Origin: Gymnorhina tibicen
Taxonomy: Eukaryota; Chordata; Aves; Passeriformes; Artamidae
Length of the DNA: 64,000 nucleotides
NCBI GenBank assembly: GCA_013399875.1
Contig: VXAZ01018984.1
Coordinates: 632,902-696,901 of the forward strand
Direction of reading: 5' to 3'
The notes beneath the pieces are model-generated. The model worked only from the letters and a program-made list of their open reading frames with translations, did not search any database and was not told where the DNA came from. Shown one piece after another: positions 1 to 13,400 of the stretch (its first letter is position 1; each line of letters starts with the position of its first letter). Both the position numbers and the translations under genes were made by a program.

Positions 1-1373
1 AAAATATTTTTGGCTGTTTTGTGATGTGCCAGAGCAACTGATACTAAGGGAGGTAAGAAGTCAAACTTAGACAAAGGTTATTCTTTCTTCTGCCTTTTAA
101 GTTTTCTTCAGTGACTTAGGGGTTCCAAGGTAAGTTGGCACCACAATTACCTTGCATCCCTGTTGGCTGTAATCATGGATTTCACTGAATGTCCCTGGAC
201 TTGAGAGTGACCTCAGCCAAGTATGTCAGCAGCTCAGCTGTAATAGGATAACTGGGTCACCCAGAGAAAGGAGACAGGGGTGAAGCAGCTGTTGAGTCCA
301 AATCAATTGTACTGTTGTAGAACACATCCTCCTTCTGAGAGGCCAGTACAACCTGTTGAACTTAAATTTTGCTAGAAAAATACTGTCATCTTTTATGCCC
401 ATCAGGGACACTCCTGAAGGTTACATAAATATTTATACGGGAGAAAGATTTAAACAAGTGGAGACTGTTCAGGTGTTGAGCAGGCTATTCTGTTTCTTCA
501 GCACTAATACAAGTGATGATACCATAATTTGGGTTGCATGCTTTGTTTGATAATGAATATTGTGGGTTTATTGTGACCATTTTAGTGCAAGTTTTACATT
601 GGAAGTGTGGATAAAGACTCCTTTTTGTGTGCAGTCTTGAATGAAGAGTAAATTACTGCAGCAACTAGCTAATCCATTTTGAGATAATGTGTTCCATAGC
701 TTAGTGCGATACCACAGAGTTAACACATTTCTCCCTGTTATATGTGATCTAATACATTATTTAGTAACAAAATCAATGCTTAATCATGAAGAATAAGTTA
801 CTAGAATTAAGTGACAATTTATAAAAAAAAGCCTGCTGTTACGTTCAGGAGGATCTCAAAAGAGGAGAGTAAGTCCTTGGGATATCAGCAACGTGGGAGG
901 CTTCCTGGTATTGTCAGTTTATTGAGGAAGGACATAACAGGGCAGTTCCAATTCTTAGTCCTTTTAAAAGATTTTATGTACGTCATTCCATTTAGGTCCA
1001 GTACATAGTAAAGGAGTTGATCTTAAAAAACAGAAACTCTGTTGGAGAATTTGGTCTCGTACCTGATCTTTACCCCATTAAGTGCAAGCTCAGTCTTTTG
1101 GGGCTCTGCAGGGTTTTCATCTTGTGAGAAAACTTAAAACTCTCTTTTCCCCTGCGTTCATCAGATTCTACTTCCCTGAATGAGGTCTGAATTCCAACTC
1201 TGAATGTATCTTAGAGCATGCACTGTGCAAACCAGTGCAGTGATGAATGCTGCAGCATGAAAAGTAAAACTTGTAATCTCCATAGGAATACTTCTTCACA
1301 AAGGAGCATGGTAATTTGTAGTGGTCCTTGTAAACTGATTTATTTTAATGCATCCATTTTTCTCTTGGTTTAG
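1..1373 (+). other. Intron tail upstream of the first visible exon
   Basis: AT-rich non-coding sequence ending in a pyrimidine-rich acceptor (tctcttggtttag). The preceding WDFY3 coding exon, expected to end in LYMMLPVFNR, was looked for and is not visible. I see no RNA gene or recognisable repeat here. Confidence 0.7.
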
Positions 1374-1497
1374 GTGTTTGGAAATGCTCCTCCAAGTACA
1401 ATGACAGAGAAATTTTCTGATCTCCTGCAGTTTACTACTCAAGTGTCACGATTGATGGTGACTGAAATTCGACGGAGAGCATCGAATAAGTCCACAG
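1374..1497 (+). CDS. WDFY3: WDFY3 exon 1 of window (about residues 61-101)
   Basis: Encodes [19 protein letters not shown] through RRASNKST plus one base of the next codon. The leading GTG is an internal valine, not an initiator, because the preceding bases are a splice acceptor (ttggttt-ag). The donor is ACAG|gtattg, phase 1. The completing bases AG lie at 9049 (G|AG, Glu), giving the STEAASRAI junction known from the family. This is the start of the N-terminal helical-repeat region. Confidence 0.96.
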
Positions 1498-4400
1498 GTA
1501 TTGCATGGGGCACAAGGGTGGGCTTTTCCATATCTGTGCACCATGATTTTCAGATCAGCCAGAATACTATGAGCTGCCATTCACAGCAACTGTGCAGGCT
1601 CAGAAAATGAATTCTTAGCAATGAAAATGTGTTGTCTTCTGTTTCTTTGGACTGAGAGAGAGAGGAGGAGGAAGAGGTTAGAGGTTTCCTCCCTGAGTTA
1701 TGGAGAAAGCTGAGTTCCACAAACTTGCAGATGAGAGAGAAAGGAGTGAACTGAGTTGCATGACCTACTAGGAGAAGGAGGCCAAGAACATGTATGTGGA
1801 CAGCTGCTGTATCTTGCCTGAGGTGCTTGTTGGTGGTGTGTTGTGTCACTTGGATATGTTAGCATTCCAAAACTGTGCATTTTAAATTAGCTGCTGGCCT
1901 GGAAGCTAATAAGATGTGAAAGTACAGCAAGTCCCGCATTAGGACCAACACCGCCAGCCCTAGAAAAATGTCAGTGGACTCCTCTTCTTCTCTGATTATT
2001 AAATGTCAGGGTGAGATTTGGTTCTGAATGTGTTAGAACCTGATTTCGTATTGGCAGTTGCATAACTGAGGACAGTGCACCAACAGGGCAGTTTCATTAG
2101 CTTTCCTCTTAGACTTCCTTTTCTGAAGAGGAGCGCTTCCAAGAAGTATCAAGTCTTTGCCTACTACATAATTTTAAGATCTGTGCTGTGTTCTCAGTTT
2201 GGATTTGGTGGTAAATGAGGACTGGAAAAGGCTGTGAAAATTATTATGCAGGAAGTCAGGAGTCACAAACTGTGCCAATTACAATATATTTCCATTTTAA
2301 GTAGAGTGACTAACAGTGAAACAGTGAAACATTCCAGATGGCTAAACAGATATCATAGACAAAACCTGTTCGCTATGGGTAAACAGGCGCAAAATGTCTG
2401 TTCTTTGAGTATTAGGGGGAAATAAATGTCCAACAGCCATGCTGGCAGAATGGTGGTGTTCGCTTGACCTTTTTTCCTGGGGAACATCTGTTATGCCTGC
2501 TAGTCAGTTGGATTCTGCTGGGAATAACCATTTTTGGGTGTTTTTTACTTCAGCCATACCTCTGCTTGTTGCTCCAAGATAATCCAGTTCTTAAAACCTT
2601 ACAAGTCAGAGGCAGATTTTGTTGGTGGTGGTTTGGGGTTTTTTTGTGTTTTCCACCCCACTTAGAAACTTGACCACAATGACTAAAAAGACAGTTTGGT
2701 GCTCTTCTAAGCTTTAATGTAATGAATACCAATGTTTCTGTTAAAACAGAAAGCAGTCATGTTTCCTGTTACCAGGATTGCTGTTACTCTGGTCAGTAAA
2801 CCCCTTCTGGAGCTCAAGAAAGCCTCATGGGTCCATGGGTCATGTTCTGCAATTGCCTCGTGACTCTTGGTGGGACCAGTGAGTTGAAGTTTCCTCTCCA
2901 GAAATAACCAATTAACAAGCTGTTAAAACTCGGTTTGTAGACTCCTGTGTTAAAATGATTAGAGCTAGATACACACTTCTGTGATTTTGATTTAAAAAAA
3001 TAGAAATTATTGGTTTCTTAGAATATGTTTTATGTTAAAAGGCAGTATTGTGTCTGTGGATTGTGAAGACTCTTGCATAATTTTTTTTAAAACTTCCATT
3101 CTTCTTGTGTCTCAAACAAAAAGATATATCTTAGTAGTTGTTGACAGGTAGTTATATCTCCTAGCATGTTTTTAAAAGCATAAAACTTCAGTAACAACAA
3201 CGTGCAGGAAATGTCTCTGGTAATATACAAGTGTGAATTCCTGATGGTGTGAAGTGCTCCATGTAAATCAAGAAAATAGCTGAGCCTGTTTTAGAGACAA
3301 GCTTTCCATACAATCCAAAGTCAACTTTCAATACTTAATGACAGGGAAGAAATTTTGCAATAACTTGATTTCTATAAATGTGTTGGCAGTATTTTACAGT
3401 GGGGAATATGGTATGGTTAAATCTTGCCTATCAGTATGTTGTGGCTGGGGTTTTTTTTTTTTCCCCCTTTGCTTTTTTTTTCCTACTCCATCTGATAATG
3501 GAACACAGGGCAATTATTTTCATCAGGCCTTTGAATATTTATGCTAATAGCTATGTGAGTAATGCCTGCTATGGTGGAGGCATATCTCAGTTATTCTTGG
3601 CAGGCTGTAGTAGTTTTCTGAGAACAGTGTTTTGTGATTCAATGGTAACTGTGCCAGCACCCTGTCTTAAGTGGTCTCTGAACATTGTCATTGTAGTTGT
3701 GTGTTCAGCTACAGTTTCAGCTACCTTATTTCTCTGGTAGGGATGTAGTCTTGGAGTAAGGAAAATGAAGCAGTTAAATCCGAATTAAATTATCTTGCAG
3801 GTTTCAGTCTTTGCTGTACAACAGTGATGATTTTCAGGTGACAGCAGTAACTGTTTATGAGGATTAGTGAATAGTTTCCCTTGCCATGGAGTATCTAGTC
3901 TGTTTAGAAGATGGCAGGGTCATGGGTGAGATAGCTCTATATACTTGATATTTATTGCTGCCATATTTTCCACAAGTAGGTCTAATTTTGTGTCTGAATT
4001 GATCAAAAAGTTGTGGTAGTACTATATATGCAAAATATATGTTCAAATGTCTGTTTCTAGTGTAGTCTCAGTTCTGAAATTAACCTTTCTTTTGGGAGCA
4101 AGTGCATCTGGCTCAGAGCTGAAAAAGACTTCTGAAAAAAGGGACAGGGACAGCTGGAATCTTGGTAGAACCAATGTGGCTACTAATGGCTACCTTGGCT
4201 GGAAGGAAAACAACATTTTCTTTTAATGTATTTTTCTAAAGACATACTCTGGATGCAGTTGGTGGTTCTGTGATTTTGCAGGTATTCCAACAGCGTGTCT
4301 TTAAACTAAAGTTGCTGAGGAAGGAATCAGAGAACATTCTGAGTTGGAAGGGAGCCACAAGGATCATTGAGTCCAGCTCTTAAGTCAGTGGCCCATGCGT

Positions 4401-7400
4401 GGACTGAACCTACAACCTGGGTATTATTAGCACCAGGCTCTAACCCACACCTCTCTTTCACTCTGAACAGCTTCTCATATTTTGTTAATTGAGGGTGTGC
4501 AAACCTGGGATTTGGTACTGGTAGGGGTTATTCCATTTTTACTAAAATGGATTTCTAACTCAGTCCTCCGTTGTCTGCATCTCAAGCACACCAAATGACA
4601 TCCAGTCAGGGCCCATTATTTAATGCATTAACCTTTATCCCAGGGAGATTCAGAATGATTCCATAAATGATGGGCAGTCCTGCAACCTGGAAAGTCATAG
4701 CTTAGTTGGAATATGAGTAAGTGGTTGTGAGGACAAGTGAAGCTGTGACAGAGCTGGAACTTTTTAGCCTTCTTGCAAGGTCAACTTCAAAAGTTTGGTT
4801 GTTTGGATTTTTTTAGGATTTTTTTATATGCTAGTCCGTGTACATCACTGTTTTGTTCACTTTTAGAGTTCAGTTTAGTTGTGTCTCTGTTAATTTCAGT
4901 CAATTTTTCATTTCATATATACAACATTTTCTGTATTTATTTGTTTCAGTATTTACTATTTAATGCTACATTTATTTTTACTGTACTACTAGACTGTTCA
5001 GCTAATCCTACCTCCAGAAACAACACTTTCAGTTATCATTTATACCCACTGAATATTGTAGTGATTTGATCTTTTTTAAAGGGTTTTTTTGGTGGGAGGA
5101 TGTTTTCAATTTGGGGTTTTTTCACCCTTCTTTTTAGTTTTTAGGGGTTTTTTCTTTGTTTCTTTTTTTGGGTTATTTTTTTTTAGTTTTTTTAGTTTGT
5201 GGTTTTTTGTGGGCGGAGGGGTAATACCGTCTGGTTTCTTTCTTTTCCTCTTAATTTCACAGATTTACTCAAAGTTTCTGAAAATGCTTTGAACCTCTTC
5301 AGGCATTTTTCTGGCCGATCTGCTGAAAGACTATCATTATCTCATCTTCGAACCATTTTGGGAGATCAAATCGATAAGCATCCGTCATCATTGCAGAAAA
5401 CCACATCAGTGGTTTGTATTTGGCCTCTGACAATGCCTACCTTTATTCTCCTTAAAGTTCCAGTGATCAGCAAACTCTGTTTTTATTGTTCTTTTTTAGT
5501 TTATCTCTACCACATCAGCATAACTAATTTTATGTTTGTCCTAAATCCACAAAAGTTAGTATAATTTGTTTAAGTGCATCTTGCATTTGGGTGGATTACA
5601 GATGATAGTTGAAGGAATCTTCTTATCTTCTGCTACTAAGCTGCCTTTTGGGCTCCTCCCATAACGAAGTCTGAAGTTTTCCTGATAGTGAGGATCTTTG
5701 TCAATAAAATAAGTGCACTTAGGGGCTGCTTTCAGACATTTTTTGGTACGTTAACTTTTCTTGTGCTGAGAAGAGACTCTGTTGGAAATTATTTCACATG
5801 CTGTGATTAGACATCTTGGTTTTTTCATTATATATATATGTTTTTCTTGTTCTATGGGTGACTTTGCTTTGCCAGATGATTCTGGTTTGAGTTTATTGAA
5901 ATTGCTCTGAAAGGAAAAAAAGAAGTGTCCTACCAGCTGCTATTCATCAGGAGCCAGTTCTGATCAACAACTGCTATATCTTACTGCTTTTGGTTAACTT
6001 TCTCTTTACTTTTGGTGATTTCTACGAGATCTTATGCAAAGCAAGTGTAGTGCAATATAGAACCTTTCCAAGAGATCCTAGAAAGCCTGTTCTTTTATCA
6101 TCTGAATTAGCGAGGCTAAAAGCTGGCACAGTTGACTTGTTTTATCTTCGGATGAGCAGCCCTCCATTTCTGCACACTGCAAAGGCACCAGCCACTTCAT
6201 ATCTGCCACTTGTGATGACAGCCCGACACTGCTCCTGGTGATGGAAGGCAGACTTTGTGCCATCACGTTTTTATTTGGGTTGATACTTCTCTCTTACTAG
6301 CTAGGTAGTTGGAATTATTTGTACTCTGTAACTGTAGGTACCTGACTGTGTCTTCAGGCATTTCCCACAAGAAGTAGCAGAGACTTCTAGAAGGCTTCGT
6401 TAGAGAAGGGATCCCTGACTTCAGCTTCACCGCCCCCCAACACACCCACCCATACCTTTTACTCCACCTCCCCTCCCACCCTTGGCACATGCACTAATAT
6501 TTTTTTCTCTAATATTCCTCTCCAGAATAAGGTATACAAAAGTCTGATGACACTTATATGCTGTTTACAGTTCTAGGCCATCTAACTAAAAGCTTCTTGT
6601 GCTGAATTTGCCCTTGGTGCTATTGCAATAGGCAACAACACTGCTTGTAGTGCTTGTAGCACCGATTTTTGCTACCCATCTGAATGCTACCTGCTGGTTT
6701 CCTGAAGTCCAGGATACAATGCACCTCTTACACATGAAACAAATTTTGTTGCTAGATTCTACCAAGCCTCTATCTCATGTATACTGAATCGATGCTGGAA
6801 AATCTGACTCCTGTGTATTAACCATGTAAGCACATAATCATGGTCACACTCATGTGTGCATGCTTGCACAGTGGTCACAATAGGTATGTTTACATATTAT
6901 TTTATAGGTTTTTCTCTTTGCTTTTTTGCTGTTTTTACTAGTTAGCATATCCCACTCCTATACTGGCTTTCTTCTGCAGCAGAAAATGAAGGGCTAAGGA
7001 CATCTGAGTGGGGCACATAGAGGATGTTATATTAAATGATGACTTGGGCACTTCAAAACCAGGGGAAAGGTACAAGGAATAAATTAAGACTAGTGCTGAT
7101 GATAGAAGTTAATCTTAAATGATAGCGCTATCAAATCTGCTCGGAGCAGATGACAAGAGAACGTCTTCCAGCACTTAAAATGCTGTCTGTGTTTTAGGTA
7201 GTGCTTAATTAAGAGTGACAGTTTTGAAACTGCTATTTATAGTGTTCAACTGCTATGCCAGGATGCCAGCAGCATGGCAACTTTTTCAGAAGCATGGGCT
7301 TAACCCCTGAGTCTCACTTTCAAAGATGACTAAACGAGCCCCTGTTCCACAGGTGGCTTTGGAGACTGCCCAGAGGAGGCTGTGCACACCCAGTTTGGTA

Positions 7401-10400
7401 CCAGTCTTGCAATCAAAGACTGATTGCCCAACTCTGTCTGTGCTGTGATAGAAAGAGAGCCTACAAAATCACACCTCATGCTGGGCTGGTGGGGCACTGT
7501 CCTTGTAGAAGCAGTGCATGCTTTAGACATGCTTGGCTCTCAGAATTGAGGGAAAATGGCTTTTGTCAGGAATTTTGACACTTTGCCTATGCCTGTAGCG
7601 TAGGAAATGCAACTGTGTCATGGCTGTTGTGCTTTTTAAGTTGGCCTGTTTGTATACCCAACCACCTGACCAGTGTTTTGCACTGATAGTTTTGGAAGAC
7701 AAAGTGCTCACCAGGTACTTCAGGTCAGCATGCTGGGAAATGGCTACTTGTCCTTGTTTGTGTTAGTTTTATAAATTGCCTTACCTTTCTTCTTGGTATC
7801 TCAAGCTTTGTTTTATCTCAGTGTAATGGAGGGAAGTGGTAGGGGCCTCTCCTTACTTTAGCACCAGAACTGGAAAAGCCAGTGGTTTGTACGGAAGTCT
7901 GTTACGGGAATAAGTCTGCCAGACTAAAACATGAGAGAGGAGCCATTGCACAAATGAGCCAAATCTGCACAGCTGACAGTGTGGTGCTTCAGAAAATGAT
8001 CTTCTCAATGTAATCGATGCTACAAGTTTGATGAGTACTTTGCCGTATGTGCTGCCTTTCGAATAAACTTCTTCCCAGGTATGTGCTGGGGCATCTTAAC
8101 AGCAGATGAAGCAAACAAGCCAGTATTAGAATTGGATTTTCTTCAGTTGCAGATTTATTTCTCCATTAGTAATTCTTCTGTAATTTTTTTTTATGTGATA
8201 CTATTCACCTTCCTTTTCTGTCCTAGTTGACACTAAAAGCACAGGAGATGATTGATACACAGTTATTAATGAAAAATGGTTTTAGATGTCTCTTAAAGGT
8301 AATGGGCGGACATCACAACTGGCATTATAGACTTCTTGCATAAGTGTGTATTCAGGCACAGGGAAATAGGATTGCATTTTATCTTGACTTATTTATTGAG
8401 GCTGATGACTTGTTTACTAGGCAGAGTATTTGTCTTTGGCTCTGACTGATACGGTCTAGCATCCAGAAGTGGTTCTTGATCATAAGAATTATCCATAAGC
8501 TGTTACTGTTTTCATTCTCAAAAAAATGTAGGATGGGGATGTGGTAATTGATGATCTTAGTCTTAATGTTACCTTTTTTCCTGTCTTTTATTCCTTTTGT
8601 CTTTCAGCACCTCTCCTTCCCTACAATCCCCATTACCCTCCATACTGTTGTTTCAGTGCAGTGCTTTTTTTTCATAAGTTTCAGCTATTTCCACAGAGGC
8701 CACTAAGGGATGGTGACTATATGTCTTTGGAAAAAGTGTATTGTATTTGATAAAGCAAAAATACTCAAACAAAAGTCACTGCAGGTTACTGAAATGTCTG
8801 CTGGTCAAAGGATCATGCGTGACCAAAGAATGTACTTTTTGCAGTCTTGCCAGTGTCAAAGCCAAGTGAGTGTGTAAGACTGGAATGTGTGTCTGGAAAG
8901 TGTAGGCCTAAGTCTAGTACTTTTTTCAAGTAGTGCTGTAAAGGTGAATTTATGCTCAGTGCTTGGGGCTGCTGAGAGGATGTGCCCTCTTCTGAAGATT
9001 ATCAGACTGAATTGTTACTGGTTTTTTTCTTTTTGCTGCCCCCTGCAGAGGCTGCAAGTCGTGCCATAGTCCAGTTTCTGGAGGTCAATCAAAGTGAAGA
9101 AGCAAGTAGAGGTTGGATGCTGCTCACCACAATCAATTTACTAGCTTCATCAGGACAGGTTAGTCTGAAACAGCAAAGCTAGAAATAAATTATGGGGTGG
9201 AAGAGACAAAAGCAATAATAAAATGAGCTGCATGAACACTCACTAAAAGATAAAACTGTATTCTGCTTTCTGTGTTAAGATCCTCTTTCTCTTATACTGC
9301 CACAGGACTTCTGCTTTAGCTCCTTGTGGTTTCAGTTGCCTGAAAAGAAATAGTAATTTGGAGACTTTAATTTATAATGTTCTTTTGAATTATGCATGCG
9401 ACTTTATTGCTGCCCAAAGGCTTCTCTTGCATACTGCTGCTTAGTGCCCCATGAGATGCATGGCACATACAGCACCTAAATAGTTCAGACTTTGAACTTT
9501 GCACACCTCGCTGGAGGAGGGCCACTGCAGTTGCAAAATGCAAGGCCAGCAGCAGTGATGAGCAGGTGGTAGTGAATCATTCCTGCCTCTGCTGCTGCCC
9601 TCCATCAGAGAGCTGTCTCTGGCAGTGTACTGGGCAGCTGTGTGGTTTGTTATCTGCTCTAATCTGCCTTTGTAATTCAGCACATCATCTTATCTCTGTT
9701 TTAGTACGTCACCAGCCTCCACGCCAATTTGTCTTTTCCTCCCACTGGTGCTTTCAGATTTTCTACTACCTTGCTTCTTACGGCTGCTTGCACCTTCTTG
9801 CCAAGTGAGAGCATAAATTGAATAGTCCTTCTCCCACTCCTATTTCTACTGCTACAAAGAATTGATAGCTGATGAGGGCTCGGCTGAAGGTCTTGTAATT
9901 AACTTGTTAACTTCTGTTGTCAGAGACTGACAGGTTTTGTTTCTGTCCTGTGCAATGACTGCTCTGAACTGTGGCTGTGAGATGCTGTTGTCATGTAAAT
10001 AAATCATCCTATTTTTAGAATTACTGTTTGGGTAGGCACTCAAGAATAGATGGTGAATCTGTACTGCTGTGTGAACACCTCACCAAAGGTGTGAGAAAGA
10101 AAAACCAGCATTTCAATCAACTGCATTATTATTGATGTTTTGAATATCTAATATGCTGAACTGGTATTTTTCACTGTGTTTTCTTCTTCCTCAGAAAACT
10201 GTGGACTGCATGACTACAATGTCAGTGCCTTCCACACTTGTGAAATGTCTATATCTGTTTTTTGACCTTCCACACGTGCCTGAGGTAGTTGGAGGAGCAC
10301 AGAATGAACTACCTCTCGCAGAGCGCCGAGCGCTACTACAGAAAGTCTTTGTACAGGTAAGAAAGGTAAAATAGGTCATGGAATTTGGAAGAGGGATGTA

Positions 10401-13400
10401 AATACTTCATGTGAGCAAAGTCTAGAAACTTGAGCCAGGTTTTGAATCTTCCTTGATTCTTCAAAAACTGATGGCTAAGAGAGAGGTGGATTTTCCTGCA
10501 AGCACAGCTGAGGTTAAATTTCCACTCCTCCTGTAGTTTTTGTCTTTGACAAATACCTCCTGCCAGAAGTGCATGCAGCTCTTCTGCACAGATCCTTAAA
10601 AGGAGCAACATGTGGACTATTACTCTGTTTTCATCTAACTGGTCCTAGTACTTGGTATCTTTGGCTGGTACTGATTGAAAGAGACATAGTAAAAAACATA
10701 AATATTGATAATGAAGTGGTGCTCTCAAATGAACTGACTGGAATGGGTGAGGCTTCAGACCTCCCCCTCCAGTTGCAGACAGCCTCCCTCCAGTTTTCTG
10801 AGAGGGAGCCTGAGTTTTTCCTGCACAAGATGCAAAATGGAGATAAGATGTCCTCAAAACATGCAGAAAAGGGAGTGAGATGTAGTAGCTTCACTTAAAT
10901 GGCTGCATTTTGTCTTGGTTATGGTAATTAGTAAATTCAGATCCAGGTGCCAGGTATTCAGGTGGGTCTGCAGTTTTGCTGTAGCCTTTCCTGACAAACT
11001 TAATTTGACTGAGATGTTATGGTTGCTGCTCTGCCATCAACCCATCAATAGCCTTCTTCTTCCTGCATTAGGAAGGGATACAGCAGTTTGCCTCACAGAG
11101 CTTCTGCCCCACTGCAGAATTTAGACCTGTAAATTAGGCAACTGGCAGATTCTCCAAAAATGAAATATCCTGGTATCCATGCAAACCTAAGAGATTTAAA
11201 CTCTGCTTCCAGTCTTCTGGTAAGCATTTTAACCTGAACTGGGACTTGAAATAACCATGTGTCAAATAACCTTGTCTTGTGTTCAAAGTACTGAAACGCA
11301 CAAGGGGAAAACAGCATGTTACCTTTTTTAATGTGTTTGCTTAAAGGAAGAATGTTTCACCTTTTACTAAGTCTAGGCAAAATTAGCAAGGATAAAAGTA
11401 TTAATGCTAGTTGTTTAACGACTTGCTATTTCAGATCCTAGTAAAATTGTGCAGTTTTGTGTCCCCGGCGGAAGAATTGGCTCAGAAGGATGATCTCCAG
11501 CTTCTATTCAGTGCAATAACCTCATGGTGCCCTCCCTATAATCTGCCTTGGAGGAAGAGTGCAGGAGAAGTACTAATGACCATATCTCGTCATGGCCTTA
11601 GTGTCAATGTAGTGAAATACATTCATGGTATGTGTGTTCCTTCAGTATTATTTATTGGGATTCTTTTCCTGCTCTTCTTTCATAGTTTTCTGATTTGGGA
11701 AATAGGCAAGAAAATAATAGGGAAGCTTCTAGGCTTTTAGTTTGGACATGTGCGTATTTACATACAGGTAACATTTCTAAGCCCTTGTGTAGTGAGAGAG
11801 GTGATTTTAGCAAGAGTCTGTCTCATTCACATTTCAATTTAACCTAGGAGGATAATTTCCTCTCCTGTTTTGATGTAGAGTTCATGATGAGCAAAAGGAA
11901 AAGCTTTCAGTAACTTCAGTAACTGCCTGTATTGACAAATATTTGCTGTGAAGATGCATTAGTTCTTAACAGCCAGCTGTCTTCCTCCGCTGTGGTCCAG
12001 CCAAGCTCCCCCAACCTAAGGATGTCGTTCTTAGGGCCTGGCCCATGGAGGCTCTTTGCTTGGCTGAGAACCACACCTGTGCTGGATGGGTTTGCAGCCC
12101 CTCTGTTTTCCCTGTTCTCTCACTGACTGGATTGCTGGCACTTCAGCCAGCCTACATTTCTTCTGCCAGGGCGTCATCTTCCCCACCTTTCCCCCACCAT
12201 GCAGCTTACAGATTGCAGGTTTTGTGCATCCTGAAGGCCAAATGAAAATTATTTCATGTGCTTAATCCAGACTGCAAGTCACCAAATGAAGGAAGCATCC
12301 AGAATCATTCCAGTTTGTCTCCTGCCCACTGTTTAAGACAAGTAGATCCTGGCTATTGCTGGCATGGAAACTGCAGTGTACAGGGACATTTCTGTAGCTG
12401 GTTACAGATTTTGGTAGCTAATAAAAGTAGTCGTTTACTCATCATCTATCTTTGCAAGGAACTGGTAAAGAGGCAGGTGTCAAGCTGGTTCACAACAACT
12501 TGCAGATGAAAACCAGTGTTGGAGAGGATATTAGCTGCCTGGAAGCAGCTTTGCATACTAAGTATTCTTTTTGCATGAATTGAAAAGTGTATGGGTGTTT
12601 AGGTATGTAGGACTTGAGGTAAAAAATCTGATAAAATATGTTTCTAATATTATATTTAAGGCTTTTAGACTGTAGGACCACATAGGAAGCATTTGTAATT
12701 TTTTTATTGGACTGACTGTTGGAGTGAACTAACATCCTTATACATTTTAGCAGTTTACACCTACTGGAAAAAAAGAAACCCACAATTTTGGGTTGCTCAC
12801 ACACCTAGTTAGTTACAAGGCTCTGCAGAACCATTTTGATGATTTATTAAATATATCATCCTGCTCCCACATACTTCACAGAAAATTTCAGCCTGTGTTT
12901 TTTCTTGTGCTAGCAGTGCATTTCCAATTCCAGTCAAAAAGATGTGAATGTACAGTATCACTTGAGAGCACAGCATAGTCACCAATTGAGTGTTTTCAGA
13001 TAGGGCTTACAAGATGATAGACTTCTGGTGGGCCTTTGATGAGTGTAGAAAGTGTATGTATATGTGTGAAAATGTTATGAAGTGCAACAAAGAAAAACTA
13101 GAGTTTTGACTGTCACTTGGCATATTACAGCTGCTACCATTATTGCTTCTCTATGGCCTTCATCCACAGAGGAGTGAAACTGGCATGTGAAAAGCTACTC
13201 TAGGTTCTTTAAAAAGATAAATGAAGTCTTAAAAAGAAAACCAGTCTGCATTCCTTCTTGCTTTTTGATTAAAAAAGTGAACTTGACTTAAGAGATAACA
13301 ACATCTGTCACCAGGCTCATCTTATATTCAGGAAAAATTTAAGATATTTCATCATATGCAAAGGAGCATCCTTTCACCATCTCATGCTCTGATTTAATCT

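Larger units (their letters stand above)
1498..9048 (+). other. 7.5 kb intron with candidate cassette exons
   Basis: Mostly AT-rich intron. It holds an antisense CR1-like scrap (about 4325-4450), a G/T-rich tract (5071-5222), two strong candidate exons (5263-5411 and 8227-8298), a weaker one (8785-8865) and a C-rich patch (6429-6484). Long open frames such as 3378-3740 lack splice or protein support. Confidence 0.8.

Noticed and set aside
1..1373. Possible upstream WDFY3 exon
   Set aside because: The expected peptide ending LYMMLPVFNR is not encoded in any frame here.
3378..3740. 120-codon + strand open frame rich in F, V and L
   Set aside because: It arises from T-rich intron (poly-T around 3450-3480), has no acceptor/donor fitting WDFY3 phases and no recognised domain.
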